Positions 17,174 to 25,464 of a stretch of DNA of 64,000 nt are shown here, in pieces; within the stretch, counting starts at the first letter, position 1; every line of letters starts with the position of its first letter. The stretch covers positions 248,001 to 312,000 of the forward strand of contig CAVURC010000010.1 in the NCBI GenBank assembly GCA_963743825.1, in the 5' to 3' direction. A program made the position numbers and the translations under genes. The notes beneath the pieces were generated by a model that was not told the origin of the DNA, made no database searches, and saw only the letters and a program-made list of their open reading frames with translations. The stretch comes from Sva-07 sp963743825. GTDB lineage: Bacteria > Actinomycetota > Acidimicrobiia > Acidimicrobiales > Ilumatobacteraceae.

Positions 17174-17207
17174 GCGAACGCCCCGACTACTGGGGTTTGG
17201 CTCATCG
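17168..17207. repeat. 40-base hairpin repeat, copy A (convergent gene end)
   Basis: Outer arms CGATGAGC (17168-17175) and GCTCATCG (17200-17207); inner CCCC/GGGG around GACTACT. It spans the stop codon of the isomerase gene and lies before the convergent P450 stop at 17219. A near-identical element in the opposite orientation is at 61168-61207, also between convergent genes, and the arm 8-mers recur at 5220 and 5303. Probably a bidirectional terminator or a REP-like dispersed repeat. Confidence 0.6.
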
Positions 17208-17218
17208 CCGGGTGAGGG

Positions 17219-18410
17219 CTACCGGCGGACGGTCCAGCGGATCGGCAACGTCGTCAGACCCCGCAGGATGAACGGCTCGTTGACCTCGACGGCGCCCGTG
17301 CGTTCGACGGTGTCGAACCGTTCGACCATGAGCCGCAGTGCGACCGCACCCTCCCGCCGGGCGAGGGCAGCCCCGATGCAGTGGTGCACACCCCAACCGA
17401 ACGCCAAGTGCGACCTCGACCCCGGCCCGAAACGGTCGAGTCGGATCGAGTCAGGGTCGTCGAACACCTCGGGATCACGGTTCGCCGACGCGAAGAGCAC
17501 CTGCATCCGCGAACCCGCAGGCAGGACCTCGTCACGGACCGTGCTCGGCTCGGGGTTCGTGCGGAACAGACCCTGCACCGGCGAGTCGAACCGCAGGAAC
17601 TCCTCCACCGCCGAGGGAATCAACTCCGGGTTCGACCGCAGTTGGGCAACCAGCTCCGGCTGCTCGATCAACCGGTAGAGCATCAGCGAGATGAGACTCG
17701 CCGTCGTCTCGTGGCCCGCAACGAGGAGCTGCTGGCTGAGCCGGCGAACTTCGTGATGGGTCAGCCCGCCATCGATCTCGGCGAGCGCCATCACCGACAG
17801 CACGTCATCGGGCAGCGCATCGCCGCGTTCCTTGCAGGCGATCCGATCGGCCACGAGTTCGTCGACCAGCGCGAAGATCTCACGGTTGGCCGCCTCGGCC
17901 AGAGCGTGGTCGCCGCCGCCGAGGCTGTTCACGATGTCGTCGGACCAGCGACCGAACTCATCGCGACGATCCCGCGGCACACCGAGCAGCGCAGCGATCA
18001 CGATCGCCGGAAACGGGAAGGCGAACAGCGGCACGAAGTCACCCTCGCCGTCGTCACCGAAGGCACGATTCCACAGATCCTCTGCGATCTCGACGACGTC
18101 GTCGTCGAGTCGAGCGAGCGCCGCCGGCCGGAACGTGTCCTGCAGGATCCGCCGGTGGCGCCGATGGTCGGGATCGTCCGTGGTACCCAGCACCCCGGCA
18201 GGCGACGGGTCGACACCGACGCCGTTTCCGTTGCGCCACTCCCCCGGCCGCATGAGGACGTCGAACACGTCGTCGTGGCGGCTCAGCACGAAGAACGGCG
18301 GATCGTGCGACTCCTCGACGTGCAGCGGGCAACGTTCACGAAGGTGCTCGATGCCCGACGGACGGTTCGACGTCGTTCGCGTGCGCGAGGTGGGAATAGC
18401 CCTCTGTCAT
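17219..18410 (-). CDS. Cytochrome P450, one frameshift
   Basis: Second P450. The N-terminus MTEGYSHLAHANDVEP is separated by a frame change near 18355 from IEHLRERCPLHVEESHDPPF and the main body. Motifs: HRRHRRILQDTFRPAALARL, I helix LLVAGHETTASLISLML, EEFLRFDSPVQGLFRTNPEP, and heme loop FGWGVHHCIGAALARREG. About 397 residues. It is followed 22 bases upstream-to-downstream by two SDR genes in the same orientation, so hydroxylation by the P450 and oxidation of the alcohol by an SDR is a natural pairing. Ends PIRWTVRR just inside the convergent gap with the isomerase gene. Confidence 0.9.
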
Positions 18411-18431
18411 CGGCCCTCCGTCAAGAGTGGG

Positions 18432-19214
18432 TCAGTACGGCATCGTCCCGCCGTCGACGGGGAACATGCATCCGGTGATGTTCCTCGCAGCGTCCGACGC
18501 GAGCAGCACCGCAACGGCGGCCACTTCCTCGACCCTGTTCGGTCGCTTGATCGCCGACTCGGAGCTGAACATCGTGATGAGCGCGTCGTAGTTCTCGAGC
18601 CCCATCGCGACCGCCGAGTCGGGGCCGGTCGCGCGAACGATGTCGGTCTCGATCAGCCCGGGCAGGATGGCGTTGACCGTGATGCCCAACGTGCCGACCT
18701 CGTAGGCCGCCGCCTTCACCAGGCCGTTGACGGCATGCTTGGTGGCGGCGTAGCCGGGGATCCCCGGCTTGCCGAGTTTGCCTTCGGTCGACGACGTCAC
18801 GATGACCCGGCCGGACTCGCGAGGGATCATGTGCTGGAGCGCTCGACGCATCCCCCAGAACACATGGTTCAGGTTCCAGTCGACCTCGAGCGCCCACTCC
18901 TCGTCGGACATCTGGGCAACCGGCGCGGTTGCCAGGACACCGCCGGAGTTCAGACAGCAGATGTCCAACTGGCCGTAGCGCTCGATCGTGAAGTCGATCA
19001 ACCCCTCGACCGTGGCCTGCTTCGAGGCGTCACCGGCGTAGAACGCGGCGTTGTCGCCGGCGGCCATCTCGTCGAGACACTCCTGCCCCTTGGCTTCGTC
19101 GCGTCCGTTGACGACGACCTTGCCGCCTTCGGCGATGAATGCGTCGGCCATCGCGCGGCCGATGCTGCGGGTGCCACCTGTGATGCAGGCGACCTTTCCA
19201 TCAAGCTTTCCCAT
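18432..19214 (-). CDS. SDR-family oxidoreductase (tandem copy 1)
   Basis: Classical SDR of 260 residues: cofactor motif CITGGTRSIGRAMADAF near residues 10-26, LNSGG in place of NNAGG near 90, catalytic Ser in VIVTSSTEGKLGKPG and YAATK near 156-160, and a C-terminal FPVDGGTMPY. It resembles the next gene upstream (19253) along its full length, including GKLGKPGI/GKVGKPGI and SESAIKRPNRVEEVAAVAVL, so the two are tandem duplicates. The gap to that gene is 38 bases. NAD(P)-dependent alcohol/ketone interconversion; substrate not predictable. Confidence 0.9.
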   Translation of the reverse strand: MGKLDGKVACITGGTRSIGRAMADAFIAEGGKVVVNGRDEAKGQECLDEMAAGDNAAFYAGDASKQATVEGLIDFTIERYGQLDICCLNSGGVLATAPVAQMSDEEWALEVDWNLNHVFWGMRRALQHMIPRESGRVIVTSSTEGKLGKPGIPGYAATKHAVNGLVKAAAYEVGTLGITVNAILPGLIETDIVRATGPDSAVAMGLENYDALITMFSSESAIKRPNRVEEVAAVAVLLASDAARNITGCMFPVDGGTMPY

Positions 19215-19252
19215 GACAGTTCCCTTTCCGATTCTTGGTCGTTGGGCTCGGC

Positions 19253-20032
19253 TCAGTACGGAGCCGTGCCACCGTCGATCGAGATGAGTGATCCGGTGAT
19301 GCCGGCGCCTGCGTCAGAGGCGAGCAGTGTCGCGACTGCGGCGACGTCCTCGACCTCGTTGAGACGCTTGATCGCCGACTCCTGGGCGAACATGTCGAGC
19401 AGGCCCTGATAGTCGAGACCCATCGACTCAGCCGCTGCCGGGCCCTCCGCCATCATGATGTCGGTTTCGATGGCGCCGGGGCACAGGGCGTTCACGGTGA
19501 TGCCGAGCGTGCCGACCTCGTGCGCTGCGGACTTGGTGAGCCCGTTGATGGCATGCTTCGCCACGACGTAGATCGAGATGCCGGGCTTGCCTACCTTGCC
19601 CTCGAGCGAACTGACGCTCATCACACGCCCGTACTGCTGCGGGATCATGTAGTGGAAGGCTCGTCGCATCGTCCAGAACGTGTGCCAGAAGTTCCAGACG
19701 AGCGAATCGGCCATCGCCTCGTCGGTGAGGTCGACGATCGGGGCGTGTCCCGTTGCGCCGCCGGCATTGGCCACGAGGATGTCGATCCGCCCGAAGTGAT
19801 CGACCGTGCCGTCGACGATCGCCTCGCAGGCCTCGCGTTGCTTCACGTCACCGGCGATGAAGTGCACGCGATCACCGGCGTCGAGCGCAGCGAGCGTCTG
19901 CTCGGCCTTGGACGGATCGCGACCGTTGACGACGACCATGGCACCCTCGTCGAGGAACCCCTTCGCGATGCCGAGACCGATTCCTCGCGTCCCCCCGGTG
20001 ATACAGGCAACGCGCCCGTCAAGTACTCCCAT
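19253..20032 (-). CDS. SDR-family oxidoreductase (tandem copy 2)
   Basis: Classical SDR of 259 residues starting MGVLDGRVACITGGTRGIGL. NAG motif is ILVANAGGATGHAP, catalytic Ser in VMSVSSLEGKVGKPG, YVVAK as YxxxK, C-terminal SLISIDGGTAPY. The ATG at 20032 is chosen because TGxxxGIG then sits at residues 12-19 as usual; an upstream frame extension (MYGAGPNRTT) is unlikely. The 84-base gap upstream to the TetR stop is the probable promoter for the SDR pair and P450. Tandem duplicate of the 18432 gene. Confidence 0.9.
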   Translation of the reverse strand: MGVLDGRVACITGGTRGIGLGIAKGFLDEGAMVVVNGRDPSKAEQTLAALDAGDRVHFIAGDVKQREACEAIVDGTVDHFGRIDILVANAGGATGHAPIVDLTDEAMADSLVWNFWHTFWTMRRAFHYMIPQQYGRVMSVSSLEGKVGKPGISIYVVAKHAINGLTKSAAHEVGTLGITVNALCPGAIETDIMMAEGPAAAESMGLDYQGLLDMFAQESAIKRLNEVEDVAAVATLLASDAGAGITGSLISIDGGTAPY

Positions 20033-20116
20033 GACAACCCTCTCATCCCCTTCGGTCGTGCGGTTCGGTCCGGCACCGTACAACGTCGACCTCGGGGCGC
20101 AGCAGTCCGAGAGCGG

Positions 20117-20764
20117 TCACCGTGATACTGGTGGCGGTGGTGGCGTGAGCAGGTCGCCTCGCAGCGCCATCTTGATCGACGTGATCGCCCGCTGATGCCG
20201 GGCGGGATCGTCGGACACCCCATCGGTCAGGCCGATGAGGATGATGGACACGAACTCCACCATGAACGTGCGGTTCGCCGGATCGATCTCACCGGACTCC
20301 ACACCGGCATCGATGAGCCGCACGAAGAAGTCGTCGCGCCGTTCCGCATGTCCGGACAGCGACGCTGCGATCTCGGGATGTCGTCGCATGTCGGCACGGG
20401 TGGCGCCGATGAACGCAGCGAACGTCGGGTCGCTCTCGTTCAACTCGCGGGCGACGTCGAGAATCGCGTCGAACTTGCGCAGGAACCCCGGCGCCAGATC
20501 CACCGCCTCGTTGAACCGGCCGTAGACACGTCGCTGCACGTCCTCGTGCACGGCGAGGTACAGATCGAGTTTGGACGGGTAGTAGTAGTACAACGCTCCG
20601 GCCGTGATGCCGACGTGGGCGGCAAGGTCACGATTCGTCGATGAGTCATAACCTCCGGCCGCGAAGGCGGCCCGGGCGACGTCGAGGATGCGCTGGCGCG
20701 TCTCGGCGGAGTCGGTGTCCTTCGGACGTCCGAGCGGCCGGCCGCCTCGCGCAGCATCGGCCAT
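20117..20764 (-). CDS. TetR-family transcriptional regulator
   Basis: 215 residues. The N-terminal HTH reads ETRQRILDVARAAFAAGGYD, SSTNRDLAAHVGITAGALYY with the family signature YYYPSKLDLYLAVHE near residues 57-72, followed by a ligand-binding helical domain. It ends with a proline run (LLTPPPPPVSR). It begins 3 bases after the SDR gene at 20768, hence probably co-transcribed with that SDR, and may control the surrounding SDR/P450 genes. The inducer would be a pathway metabolite; no palindrome close by is strong enough to assign as its operator. Confidence 0.92.
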   Translation of the reverse strand: MADAARGGRPLGRPKDTDSAETRQRILDVARAAFAAGGYDSSTNRDLAAHVGITAGALYYYYPSKLDLYLAVHEDVQRRVYGRFNEAVDLAPGFLRKFDAILDVARELNESDPTFAAFIGATRADMRRHPEIAASLSGHAERRDDFFVRLIDAGVESGEIDPANRTFMVEFVSIILIGLTDGVSDDPARHQRAITSIKMALRGDLLTPPPPPVSR

Positions 20765-20767
20765 CGC

Positions 20768-21565
20768 TCAGGTCTCCGCCGGCCGGTACTGGTGTGTCCG
20801 GTGGGTTCGACCACCGGCGACCAGGATGAGCTGGCCTGTCACCCACGAGGCCGCATCCGACACCAGATACAGCACAGCTCCGGCGATGTCGTCGGGCCGT
20901 CCGATCCGACCGAGTGGTATCCCGGCGGCGATGGCCTCGTGTTGGCCGTCGGTTCCGAGAACCTCCGAGAACGCCTCCGTCGCAACCGGGCCGGGAGCCA
21001 CCGTGTTCACCCGGATGTCGGGCGCCAGCTCCAACGCCAGCGTCTCGGTGAGGTTGTTCATCCCCGCTTTGGCCGCGGCATACGGGCCGGTGAACGGCGA
21101 TCCGCGCATCCCGGCACCGGAGCTGATGTTCACGATCGAGCCGCCCGGCCCCATCCGCTTGGCGGCCGCCTTGCAGCCCTGGAATGCCGAGGTGAGGTTC
21201 AGTTCGAGCTGCGAACGGAAGATCTCGTCAGGGGTGTCGATCAGCGTCCGCGTCGTCTTCTCGTCGGATCCACCAACGTTGTTGACCCAGATGTCGAGCC
21301 GACCGAATCGCTCCATCGTCTGGTCGGCCAACGACTCGGACAGGTCGCGGATGTCGCCCGCGACGATGAGTGCCTGCCGACCGCGTTCTTCGACACCGGC
21401 AGCGGTGATCTCGAGGTCCGACATCCGCCGAGCGTTCAGCACGACGTCGCACCCGGCGTCGGCAAGACCCCAGGCGATTGCCCGACCGATGCCCTGGCCG
21501 GAGCCCGTGACGACGCCAACTCGGCCGGTCAGATCGAATCGGTCGAGCAGGTTCATGCGTGCCAC
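20768..21565 (-). CDS. SDR-family oxidoreductase
   Basis: 265 residues, MARMNLLDRFDLTGRVGVVT with cofactor motif GSGQGIGRAIAWGLADAG, DIRDL acidic site, VNNVGGSDEKTTRTL, catalytic Ser in IVNISSGAGMRGSP and YAAAKAG. The C-terminal LILVAGGRTHRTHQYRPAET is slightly longer than usual. Similar in style to the SDR at 51952 (RFSLAGGRAVVTGAGRGIGE, INISSTAALKASP). Runs in the same direction as the TetR gene with a 3-base gap and follows the SDR at 21581 by 15 bases, so a multigene minus-strand transcript from 22686 is likely. Confidence 0.9.
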   Translation of the reverse strand: MARMNLLDRFDLTGRVGVVTGSGQGIGRAIAWGLADAGCDVVLNARRMSDLEITAAGVEERGRQALIVAGDIRDLSESLADQTMERFGRLDIWVNNVGGSDEKTTRTLIDTPDEIFRSQLELNLTSAFQGCKAAAKRMGPGGSIVNISSGAGMRGSPFTGPYAAAKAGMNNLTETLALELAPDIRVNTVAPGPVATEAFSEVLGTDGQHEAIAAGIPLGRIGRPDDIAGAVLYLVSDAASWVTGQLILVAGGRTHRTHQYRPAET

Positions 21566-21580
21566 GATCGCACAAACACC

Positions 21581-22348
21581 TCAGTCATCGACGGCCCGGG
21601 GAAGGAACTGTCCCGTGTTGGCCGTGATCCCTCCGTCGACCGGGACGATCGCACCGTTGACGAACGACGCGTCGGCGGACGTGAGGAATTCGATGACCGC
21701 GGCGATCTCGTCGGCCTGACCCCAGCGTTGCAGTGGAATCCGGCGACGCAGTTCGTCGTACACCGTCGACGACTGCAGTCGTGCGGTCATCGCCGTTTCG
21801 GTCGGGCCCGGACACACGGCGTTGACCGTGATCCCGTCGGCGCCGAGGTCGATCGCAGCCGCACGCACGAGGTTGATCACCGCTCCCTTCGCGGTGTTGT
21901 AGGCCCACATGTTCGGATCACCGGCGATCCCGGAGGTGGACGCGGTGACGACGATCCGGCCGCCACCACTCGCACGCAAGGCTGGGGCGACCGCCCGGAT
22001 GCCGAGCGCAACCGCTCTCACGTTCACGGCGAGGGCCCGGTCGAAGTCCTCCATCGGGAGATCGAGCAGACCGCCGCCCATCGACACCCCGGCATTGAAG
22101 ACGGCCGCATCGAGTCGGCCGAACCGCTCGGCGGCAGCGGCGACCGCAGCGGCGTTGGTGTCGTCGGACGTCACGTCTCCCACGACGATGTGGATGTTCG
22201 CCGCCTGCTCGGAGTCACGCGTCCACGCGAGCGCGTCTGCCAATCGATCGACGGCGACCACGTACGAGCCATGAGCGACCATCCGCTCGACCGTTGCGCG
22301 CCCGATGCCCGACGCGGCGCCCGTGACGATGACGACTCTGCTGTTCAT
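21581..22348 (-). CDS. SDR-family oxidoreductase
   Basis: 255 residues from MNSRVVIVTGAASGIGRATV. Motifs: GDVTSDDTNAAAV acidic site, AVFNAGVSMGGGLL (FNAG variant), catalytic Ser in VVTASTSGIAGDP, YNTAKGA as YxxxK, PGPTETAMTARLQ, C-terminal IVPVDGGITANTGQ. The ATG at 22348 overlaps the SnoaL stop as ATGA, which decides the start. NAD(P)-dependent dehydrogenase of unknown substrate. Co-transcribed with the SnoaL-like gene upstream. Confidence 0.9.
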   Translation of the reverse strand: MNSRVVIVTGAASGIGRATVERMVAHGSYVVAVDRLADALAWTRDSEQAANIHIVVGDVTSDDTNAAAVAAAAERFGRLDAAVFNAGVSMGGGLLDLPMEDFDRALAVNVRAVALGIRAVAPALRASGGGRIVVTASTSGIAGDPNMWAYNTAKGAVINLVRAAAIDLGADGITVNAVCPGPTETAMTARLQSSTVYDELRRRIPLQRWGQADEIAAVIEFLTSADASFVNGAIVPVDGGITANTGQFLPRAVDD

Positions 22349-22686
22349 GGGTTCATGTAGTCCTTGTAGTAGGTGAGACGACCGTCGCTCACGCGGTACA
22401 CACCGACGCCGTGACGGACTCCCTTGTTGGTCGTCGCCTCCCACTGTGCCCAGGCGACCGTGTCGTCACCGGCCAGCTCCACCAGGCGGAACGAGGCACC
22501 GGCCTTGGCCATCTCGGTGTTCATCATCGAGAAGAACCCGGCGATCGCGTCACCGCCCACGAACGTGCCGTAGACGGGATCGACCACCTCGGCGTCGTCC
22601 GCGAACAGCGGCGCCAATGCGGCGTAGTCACCCTCGTCCTGGATCTCCCAGAATCTCTTGATGGTGTCGTATGCATCTCCGGCCAT
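22345..22686 (-). CDS. SnoaL/NTF2-like protein
   Basis: 113-residue cone-shaped NTF2-fold protein: MAGDAYDTIKRFWEIQDEGD, YAALAPLFADDAEVVDPVYG, FVGGDAIAGFFSMMN, DTVAWAQWEATTNKG and GRLTYYKDYMNP. The family includes ketosteroid isomerase-like enzymes, polyketide cyclases and the beta subunits of ring-hydroxylating oxygenases. The gene begins a minus-strand run with two SDRs and TetR, divergent from the SDR at 22795. The start at 22686 is the first that gives the usual N-terminal helix. Possible isomerase or dehydratase in the local pathway. Confidence 0.85.
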   Translation of the reverse strand: MAGDAYDTIKRFWEIQDEGDYAALAPLFADDAEVVDPVYGTFVGGDAIAGFFSMMNTEMAKAGASFRLVELAGDDTVAWAQWEATTNKGVRHGVGVYRVSDGRLTYYKDYMNP

Positions 22687-22726
22687 GGCGCACGGTACGA
22701 CGCGCGACCGCCGACTGTCGATACTG

Positions 22727-22742
22727 AACGACCATTCGGTTA
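22727..22742. promoter_or_regulatory. Shared promoter motif, copy 1
   Basis: AACGACCATTCGGTTA between divergent SnoaL (22686) and SDR (22795) genes. Near copies occur at 24955 (AACGACCATTCAGTTA), 46236 (AACGATCATTAAGGTT) and, on the minus strand, at 57138-57153 (AACGTCCATTAGGTTA). Each lies in a short gap directly upstream of a catabolic gene. It has weak dyad symmetry (TnAnCGA/TCGnTnA), consistent with a TetR-type operator. Confidence 0.5.
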
Positions 22743-22794
22743 TGTTCGGCAGACAGACACAACTGCTCACGACATTGGACAACAGGAGACAACC

Positions 22795-23550
22795 ATGGAC
22801 CTCGGACTCACCGGCAAGAAGGCACTCATCACGGGCGCGACGAAGGGAATCGGCCGGGCGACCGCCGAGACATTGCTCGCCGAAGGAGCCTCCGTGGCGA
22901 TCTGCGCACGCACCGCTGAGGGCGTCGACGCCGCGGTCGCCGAGCTGTCACAGCTCGGCACGGTCGTCGGCAGCGTCGTCGACGCCGGCGACCCCGATGC
23001 ACTGGTCGCCTGGGTCAACTCATCGGCCGAGCAGCTCGGCGGCATCGACATCTACGTGCACAACACCTCTGGCAAGCCGGCACGCTCCAACGAGGCGTGG
23101 ATCAACAACTTCAACATCGACCTCATGTCGCTCATCTACGGCGCCGGCGCTGCGAGCGAAGCGCTCGCGGACGGTGGCGGATCACTGATCAGCCTCGGCA
23201 CGACGGCGGTCGCCGAGCACTTCGCGTCGGGGTCCGGGAGCTACAGCGCGTTCAAGTCCGCCGTCACGAACTGGACCCTCGGTCAGGCCCAGGTGCTCGG
23301 AGCGAAGGGGATCCGCTGCAACGTGGTCTCGCCCGGCCCGATCTACATCGAAGGCGGCGACTGGAACATGATCAAGGACCACATGGCCGACTTCTACGCG
23401 GCCACCGCGAAGGCCCACCCCGGCGGCGAGCTCGGCACCGCGCAGGATGTCGCCGACGTCATTGCCTTCCTCGCCAGCGACCGAGCCCGCCACGTGAACG
23501 GTGTCAACGTCACCGTCGACGGAGGGTTCCTCAAGCGCGTCGACTTCTGA
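22795..23550 (+). CDS. SDR-family oxidoreductase (divergent type)
   Basis: 251 residues from MDLGLTGKKALITGATKGIG, with AGGAG at 22784-22788 six bases before the ATG. Features: ARTAEGVDAAVAEL, VHNTSGKPARSNEAW (HNTSG instead of NNAGG), Ser in LISLGTTAVAEHF, YSAFK as YxxxK, SPGPIYIEGGDWNMI, C-terminal NVTVDGGFLKRVDF. The HNTSG variant resembles SDRs of the 3-oxoacyl-ACP reductase-like group found in aromatic catabolism. Followed after 1 base by the ThuA-like gene; a shared promoter motif lies 53 bases upstream. Confidence 0.88.
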   Translation: MDLGLTGKKALITGATKGIGRATAETLLAEGASVAICARTAEGVDAAVAELSQLGTVVGSVVDAGDPDALVAWVNSSAEQLGGIDIYVHNTSGKPARSNEAWINNFNIDLMSLIYGAGAASEALADGGGSLISLGTTAVAEHFASGSGSYSAFKSAVTNWTLGQAQVLGAKGIRCNVVSPGPIYIEGGDWNMIKDHMADFYAATAKAHPGGELGTAQDVADVIAFLASDRARHVNGVNVTVDGGFLKRVDF

Positions 23551-23551
23551 G

Positions 23552-24326
23552 ATGGGCGATCAGAACGACACCGGGAGCCGGATCGACGTCACGCTCGTTG
23601 CCGGCGGGATGTACCACGACATCGACTTCGCGCGCCTGGAGTTGTTGAAGCTCCTCGGCGAGCACGACGAGTTCCGCGTCAGGGTCCAACCAGACTACGA
23701 AGACGCCGATGCCATCGCAGCCGGATCGATCCTCGTCAGCTACACGTGCAACCTTCGACCCAGCGTCGAGGCGCAGCAGAAGATCCGGCAGTGGGTCGAG
23801 CAGGGCGGCCGCTGGGTGGCGCTCCATGGCACGAACTCCGCACTCGACGTCGGCACACCGCAGGGCGTCGACTCACCGCGGGTGTTCCCCGTGTGGGCCG
23901 ACACACTCGGGTCGCAGTTCGTCGCCCACCCGCCGATCGAGCCGTACCTGGTGGAACTGTCCGACCCCGACCACTGGCTGGTGGCGGGTCTCGAACCCTT
24001 CGAGACCGACGACGAGTTGTACCTCTCGGAGTTCGCGGATCGCGATGCTCTGCGACCCGTTGCTGCACACCGTGTGGTCGGGTGAGGCGCGGGGGTTCGT
24101 CGAGTCCGACTGGACGACCGGTCCCGATCATCACCTCGTGATGTACCTACGCGAGCTCGGTGACGGGGCCGTGCTCTACAACACCCTCGGACACTGCCGC
24201 GGGCACTACGACATGGTGCCGGTCGTCGACTACTACCCGAAGATCGAGCGCGGGTCGTGGAACCAGCCGGCCTACGCCGAGCTGCTGCGGCGATCTCTGC
24301 GGTGGGCCCGCGGCGCCACGGCGTGA
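23552..24326 (+). CDS. ThuA-like domain protein (copy 1), one frameshift
   Basis: ThuA family (class I glutamine amidotransferase-like fold without the amidotransferase triad): VTLVAGGMYHDIDFARLELL, VQPDYEDADAIAAGSILVSY, VEQGGRWVALHGTNSALDVG, FVAHPPIEPYLVELSDPDHW. A frame change near 24040 leads to VWSGEARGFVESDWTTGPDH, and VLYNTLGHCRGHYDMVPVVD, which holds the conserved LGH. ThuA-like proteins are often linked to trehalose or other sugar utilisation, function unproven. A second copy is at 61202. Ends overlapping the GTG of the TetR gene. Confidence 0.82.
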
Positions 24327-24907
24327 ACGACACACCGGTGCAGCCGGGCCGGATCGGTCGACCGCCGAAGATCGACGAACACGGCACGCCCACCCGCGAA
24401 CGCCTGCTGCGAGCCGCCGTGGAGGCGTGCGTCGAGTTCGGCTACGACGGTGCGACCCTGGCCGACATCGCCCGCCGGGCGGGCGTCTCGACACCGGCGG
24501 TGTACAGCCACTTCAGCGGCAAGGCGGCCCTGCTGGTCGAGGCGAGCAAGCATGAACTCGATGCCATCGCCACGACGCGTCTGCCTGGCGAACCGGGCGT
24601 GCGTGAGATCGCGAGACACTGGCTGCAACCAGACTTCACGGCCACCCGCATCCTGGTCGCCGAGTTGCACTGCGCGGCGATCCGTCAGCCCGAGGTCGCC
24701 GAACTGCTCGGTCACTGGCAACGCGAGAACGCCGAACGACTCGAGCGACTCGCCGGCTTGAGCGCCGGACAGGTCCGGCTGTACTACCTGCTCCTCGTCG
24801 GGCTGTCGTACGCCGATCAAGTCGACTCCCTGGACGTGGCTCGCGACGACTTCGAACGCCAGATCGGCGCGCTGATCGACGAGTGGTTCCACCCGACGCA
24901 GGGTTGA
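24323..24907 (+). CDS. TetR-family transcriptional regulator
   Basis: 194 residues starting with GTG overlapping the previous stop (GTGA). HTH: RERLLRAAVEACVEFGYDGA, TLADIARRAGVSTPAVYSHF with SGKAALLVEASKHELDAI after it. The N-terminus carries a basic RIGRPPK arm. C-terminal ligand domain is short. Directly upstream of the DUF35-thiolase-2-oxoacid dehydrogenase operon, separated by a 95-base gap containing the shared promoter motif at 24955, so it is the best candidate regulator for that operon and perhaps for the other motif copies. Confidence 0.9.
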   Translation: MNDTPVQPGRIGRPPKIDEHGTPTRERLLRAAVEACVEFGYDGATLADIARRAGVSTPAVYSHFSGKAALLVEASKHELDAIATTRLPGEPGVREIARHWLQPDFTATRILVAELHCAAIRQPEVAELLGHWQRENAERLERLAGLSAGQVRLYYLLLVGLSYADQVDSLDVARDDFERQIGALIDEWFHPTQG

Positions 24908-24954
24908 GCGCCCACTGCGAATCGGCCGGGATCGCGCTGCTACTGTCGTTCCTT

Positions 24955-24970
24955 AACGACCATTCAGTTA
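24955..24970. promoter_or_regulatory. Shared promoter motif, copy 2
   Basis: AACGACCATTCAGTTA, 14 of 16 or better match to the copy at 22727, sits 33 bases before the DUF35 start and 48 after the TetR stop. A ribosome binding site AAGGAG is at 24993-24998. Position directly between a TetR gene and the operon it could control makes an operator role plausible. Confidence 0.5.
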
Positions 24971-25002
24971 GGTCGTGCATCTGAGTCGGCCGAAGGAGCC
25001 CA

Positions 25003-25464
25003 ATGACCACCACCGTCGCTGTTGCCGATGGCATCTTCACCATCGACAACGGCAAGCCCACACTGCTGGGAAGCCGTTGCACGAACTGCGGGAACCACAT
25101 GTTCCCCCGCCAGAGCGGATGCCCGCGCTGCATGTTCAACACCCAAGAGGACGTCGAACTCGCCACCACCGGCAAGCTCTGGACCTGGACCGTGCAGGCG
25201 TTCCCACCGAAGGCGCCGCCCTATCTCGGCCCGGCCGGTGACGACTTCGTGCCGTACGGAGTCGGCTACGTCGAACTCGAGGGTCAGCTGCGCGTCGAGG
25301 CCCGGCTCACCGAGGCCGACCCCGACAAGCTCGTCATCGGCATGGACATGGAGTTGGTGCTCGAACCACTGTGCATCGACGACGACGGCAACCAGGTCGT
25401 CACGTACGCATTCGCACCCCTCGCCACGTCAGAATCGTCCACGTCTGAAGGAGATCCCTCATGA
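25003..25464 (+). CDS. DUF35-type zinc ribbon / OB-fold protein
   Basis: 153 residues. N-terminal rubredoxin-like zinc ribbon with CTNCGNHMFPRQSGCPRCMF near residues 26-46 (four cysteines), then the OB fold: GKLWTWTVQAFPPKAPPYLG, GVGYVELEGQLRVEARLTEA, MELVLEPLCIDDDGNQVVTY. DUF35 proteins pair with thiolase-like proteins, for example in the ChsH2-Ltp2 aldolase of steroid side-chain degradation and in archaeal HMG-CoA pathway complexes. Here the thiolase-like gene overlaps its stop by 4 bases, strongly supporting a complex. First gene of the operon. Confidence 0.9.
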   Translation: MTTTVAVADGIFTIDNGKPTLLGSRCTNCGNHMFPRQSGCPRCMFNTQEDVELATTGKLWTWTVQAFPPKAPPYLGPAGDDFVPYGVGYVELEGQLRVEARLTEADPDKLVIGMDMELVLEPLCIDDDGNQVVTYAFAPLATSESSTSEGDPS

